From contig NC_092564.1 of the NCBI RefSeq assembly GCF_037975245.1, positions 21,741,984 through 21,805,983 on the forward strand: 64,000 nucleotides of DNA, given 5' to 3'. This document shows, piece after piece, positions 61,954 through 64,000 of the stretch. The notes under the pieces were generated by a model. That model did no database searches, was not told the DNA's origin, and worked only from the letters and a program-made list of their open reading frames with translations. Both the position numbers and the translations under genes were made by a program. Numbering within the stretch: the stretch's first letter is position 1; every line of letters begins with the position of its first letter. This DNA comes from Apostichopus japonicus. Its lineage: Eukaryota > Echinodermata > Holothuroidea > Aspidochirotida > Stichopodidae.

Positions 61954-63004
61954 GACCCCAAATGACCTTTGACCTGCATCGAAAACAAAGGGTAAGCTGT
62001 ACTCCGGCAAACCAAATATGAATTTGGTCCGACATAACCCACCTGAAATATCGTGTTTACGAGATTTTTACAATTTGACCCCTGGTGACCCCTGGTGACC
62101 CCTGGTGACCCCTGGTGACCCCTGGTGACCCCTGGTGACCCCAAATGACCTTTGACCTGCGTCGAAAACAAAGGGTAAGCGGTACTTTGGCAAACCAAAT
62201 ATGAAGGTGATCCGATATTACCCACCTGAGATATCGTGTTTACGAGATTTTTACAATTTGACCCCTGGTGACCCCTGGTGACCCCAAATGACATTTGCCC
62301 TGCATCGGAAACAAAGGGTAAGCGGTACTCTGGCAAACCAAATATTAAGTTGGTCCGACATTACCCACCTGACATATCGTGTTTACGAGATTTTTACAAT
62401 TTGAACCCTGGTGACCCCTGGTGACCCCTGGTTACCCCAAATGACCTTTGACCTGCATCGAAAACCAAGGGTAAGCGGTACTCCGGCAAACCAAATATGA
62501 AGTTGGTCCGATATTACCCACCTGAGATATCGTGTTTCGAGATTTTTACAATTTGACCCCTGGTGACCCCTGGTGACCCCAAATGACCTTTGACCTGCAT
62601 CGAAAACAAAGGGTAAGCGGTACTCCGGCAAACCAAATATGAATTTGGTCCGACATTACCCACCTGACATATCGTGTTTACGAGATTTTACAATTTGACC
62701 CCTGGTGACCCCTGGTGACCCCTGGTGACCCCTGGTGACCCCTGGTTACCCCAAATGACCTTTGACCTGCATCGAAAACCAAGGGTAAGCGGTACTCCGG
62801 CAAACCAAATATGAAGTTGGTCCGATATTACCCACCTGAGATATCGTGTTTCGAGATTTTTACAATTTGACCCCTGGTGACCCCTGGTGACCCCAAATGA
62901 CCTGCATCGAAAACAAAGGGTAAGCGGTACTTAGGGAAACCAAATATGAATTTGGTCCGACATTACCCACCTGAAATATCGTGTTTACGAGATTTTTACA
63001 ATTT

Positions 63005-63094
63005 GACCCCTGGTGACCCCTGGTGACCCCTGGTGACCCCTGGTGACCCCTGGTGACCCCTGGTGACCCCTGGTGACCCCTGGTGACCCCTGGT
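63005..63094. repeat. Decamer run of nine units fused straight to the DR1 block
   Basis: Nine decamers are followed directly by GACCTTTGACCTGCGTCG. The usual CCCCAAAT linker is missing. The next monomer also has a damaged GCGGTTCTCCGCAAACC. Confidence 0.85.
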
Positions 63095-64000
63095 GACCTT
63101 TGACCTGCGTCGAAAACAAAGGGTAAGCGGTTCTCCGCAAACCAAATATGAAGGTGGTCCGATATTACCCACCTGAGATATCGTGTTTACGAGATTTTTA
63201 CAATTTGACCCCTGGTGACAACTGGTGACCCCAAATGACCTTTGACCTGCATCGAAAACAAAGGGTAAGCGGTATTCCGGCAAACCAAATATGAAGTTGG
63301 TCCGACATCACCCACCTGACATATCGTGTTTACGAGATTTTTACAATTTGAACCCTGGTGACCCCTGGTGACCCCTGGTTACCCCAAATGACCTTTGACC
63401 TGCATCGAAAACCAAGGGTAAGCGGTACTCCGGCAAACCAAATATGAAATTGGTCCGACATTACCCACCTGAGATATCGTGTTTACGAGATTTTTAAAAT
63501 TTGACCCCTGGTGACCGCTGGTGACCCCTGGTGACCCCAAATGACCATTGACCTGCATCGAAAACAAAAGGTAAGCGGTACTCCGGCAAACCAAATATGA
63601 ATTTGGTCCGACATTACCCACCTGAGATATCGTGTTTACGAGATTTTTACAATTTGACCCCTGGTGACCCCTGGTGACCCCTGGTGACCCCAAATGACCT
63701 TTGACCTGCATCGAAAAAAAAGGGTAAGCGGTACTCCGGCAAACCAAATATGAAATTGGTCCGACATTACCCACCTGAGATATCGTGTTTACGAGATTTT
63801 ACAATTTGACCCCTGGTGACCCCTGGTGACCCCTGGTGACCCCTGGTGACCCCTGGTGACCCCAAATGACCTTTGACCTGCATCGAAAACAAAGGGTAAG
63901 CGGTACTTCGGCAAACCAAATATGAAGGTGGTCCGACATTACCCAAATGAGATATCGTGTTTACGAGATTTTTACAATTTGACCCCTGGTGACCCCTGGT

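Larger units (their letters stand above)
14349..64000 (-). repeat. Satellite B array (about 123-bp core plus variable 10-bp units)
   Basis: The monomer order on the plus strand is: decamers GACCCCTGGT; then GACCCCAAATGACC; the DR1 block TGACCTTTGACCTGCATCG; AAAACAAAGG; GGTAAGCGGTACTCCGGCAA; ACCAAATATGAA; TTGGTCCGACATTACCCACC; TGAGATATCGTGTTTACGAG; and ATTTTTACAATTT. With two decamers the period is 142-143 bp, and each extra decamer adds 10. Orientation is constant across the whole interval and the array runs off the right edge. The minus strand is stop-poor and gives overlapping frames with peptides such as GSPGVTRGHQGSNCKNLVN. These shift register with the decamer number and have no protein-like constraint, so I do not call genes. 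Assigning the minus strand is a convention only. Confidence 0.97.

Noticed and set aside
14349-64000. Telomeric or rDNA spacer repeat
   Set aside because: The decamer GACCCCTGGT does not resemble any telomeric repeat I know, and there is no rRNA-like sequence, promoter or T-rich terminator anywhere in the array.

Overview
This window contains no recognisable gene, RNA gene, transposase or CRISPR array. It is wall-to-wall tandem repeat from end to end: two unrelated satellite families meet at one abrupt junction near 14,348, and both continue past the window edges. Kilobase-scale higher-order repeats, nested tandem segmental duplications and an inverted-duplication centre point to a large eukaryotic heterochromatic block, either pericentromeric, centromeric or subtelomeric. 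I cannot name the organism. An animal, perhaps a marine invertebrate, is only a guess.

Satellite A (1-14,348) is built from a monomer of about 56 bp carrying the blocks GACGTGATCTCGCC and CAAATTGACGAGTTGCAC. From 1 to about 8,565 the monomers form a 1,159-bp higher-order repeat (HOR) of roughly 20 monomers, in eight nearly identical copies. Copies 1, 6 and 8 carry internal rearrangements. From about 8,537 to 10,554 lies a rearranged centre. It has two 479-bp inverted arms (8,537-9,015 and 10,076-10,554), a 31-bp-arm hairpin at 9,579-9,655, and a final orientation switch near 9,776. From there to 14,348 the same family runs in the opposite orientation as older, more diverged monomers, with 602-bp and 374-bp local duplications.

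Satellite B (14,349-64,000, roughly 330 monomers by length division) has a core of about 123 bp plus a variable number of 10-bp units (GACCCCTGGT), from 1 to 19 per monomer. Most monomers are therefore about 142-165 bp. The array is patterned by nested duplications with periods of about 2.0, 2.64, 6.2-6.8, 1.42, 2.68 and 0.47 kb. Dispersed near-identical blocks also occur 28.9, 21.9 and 7.1 kb apart.

The most interesting signal is regulatory-like. The core of a typical satellite B monomer carries, on the minus strand, a perfect consensus nuclear-receptor DR1 element (AGGTCA-A-AGGTCA). It is followed at 4-bp spacing by GGGTCA half-sites from the decamer, so each monomer is a ladder of DR1/DR4-type sites, and it also has a forkhead-type TGTTTAC. 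The decamer additionally matches a CTCF-like core. Binding is untested. The many open reading frames up to 354 codons follow from stop-poor repeat units and are not annotated as genes.
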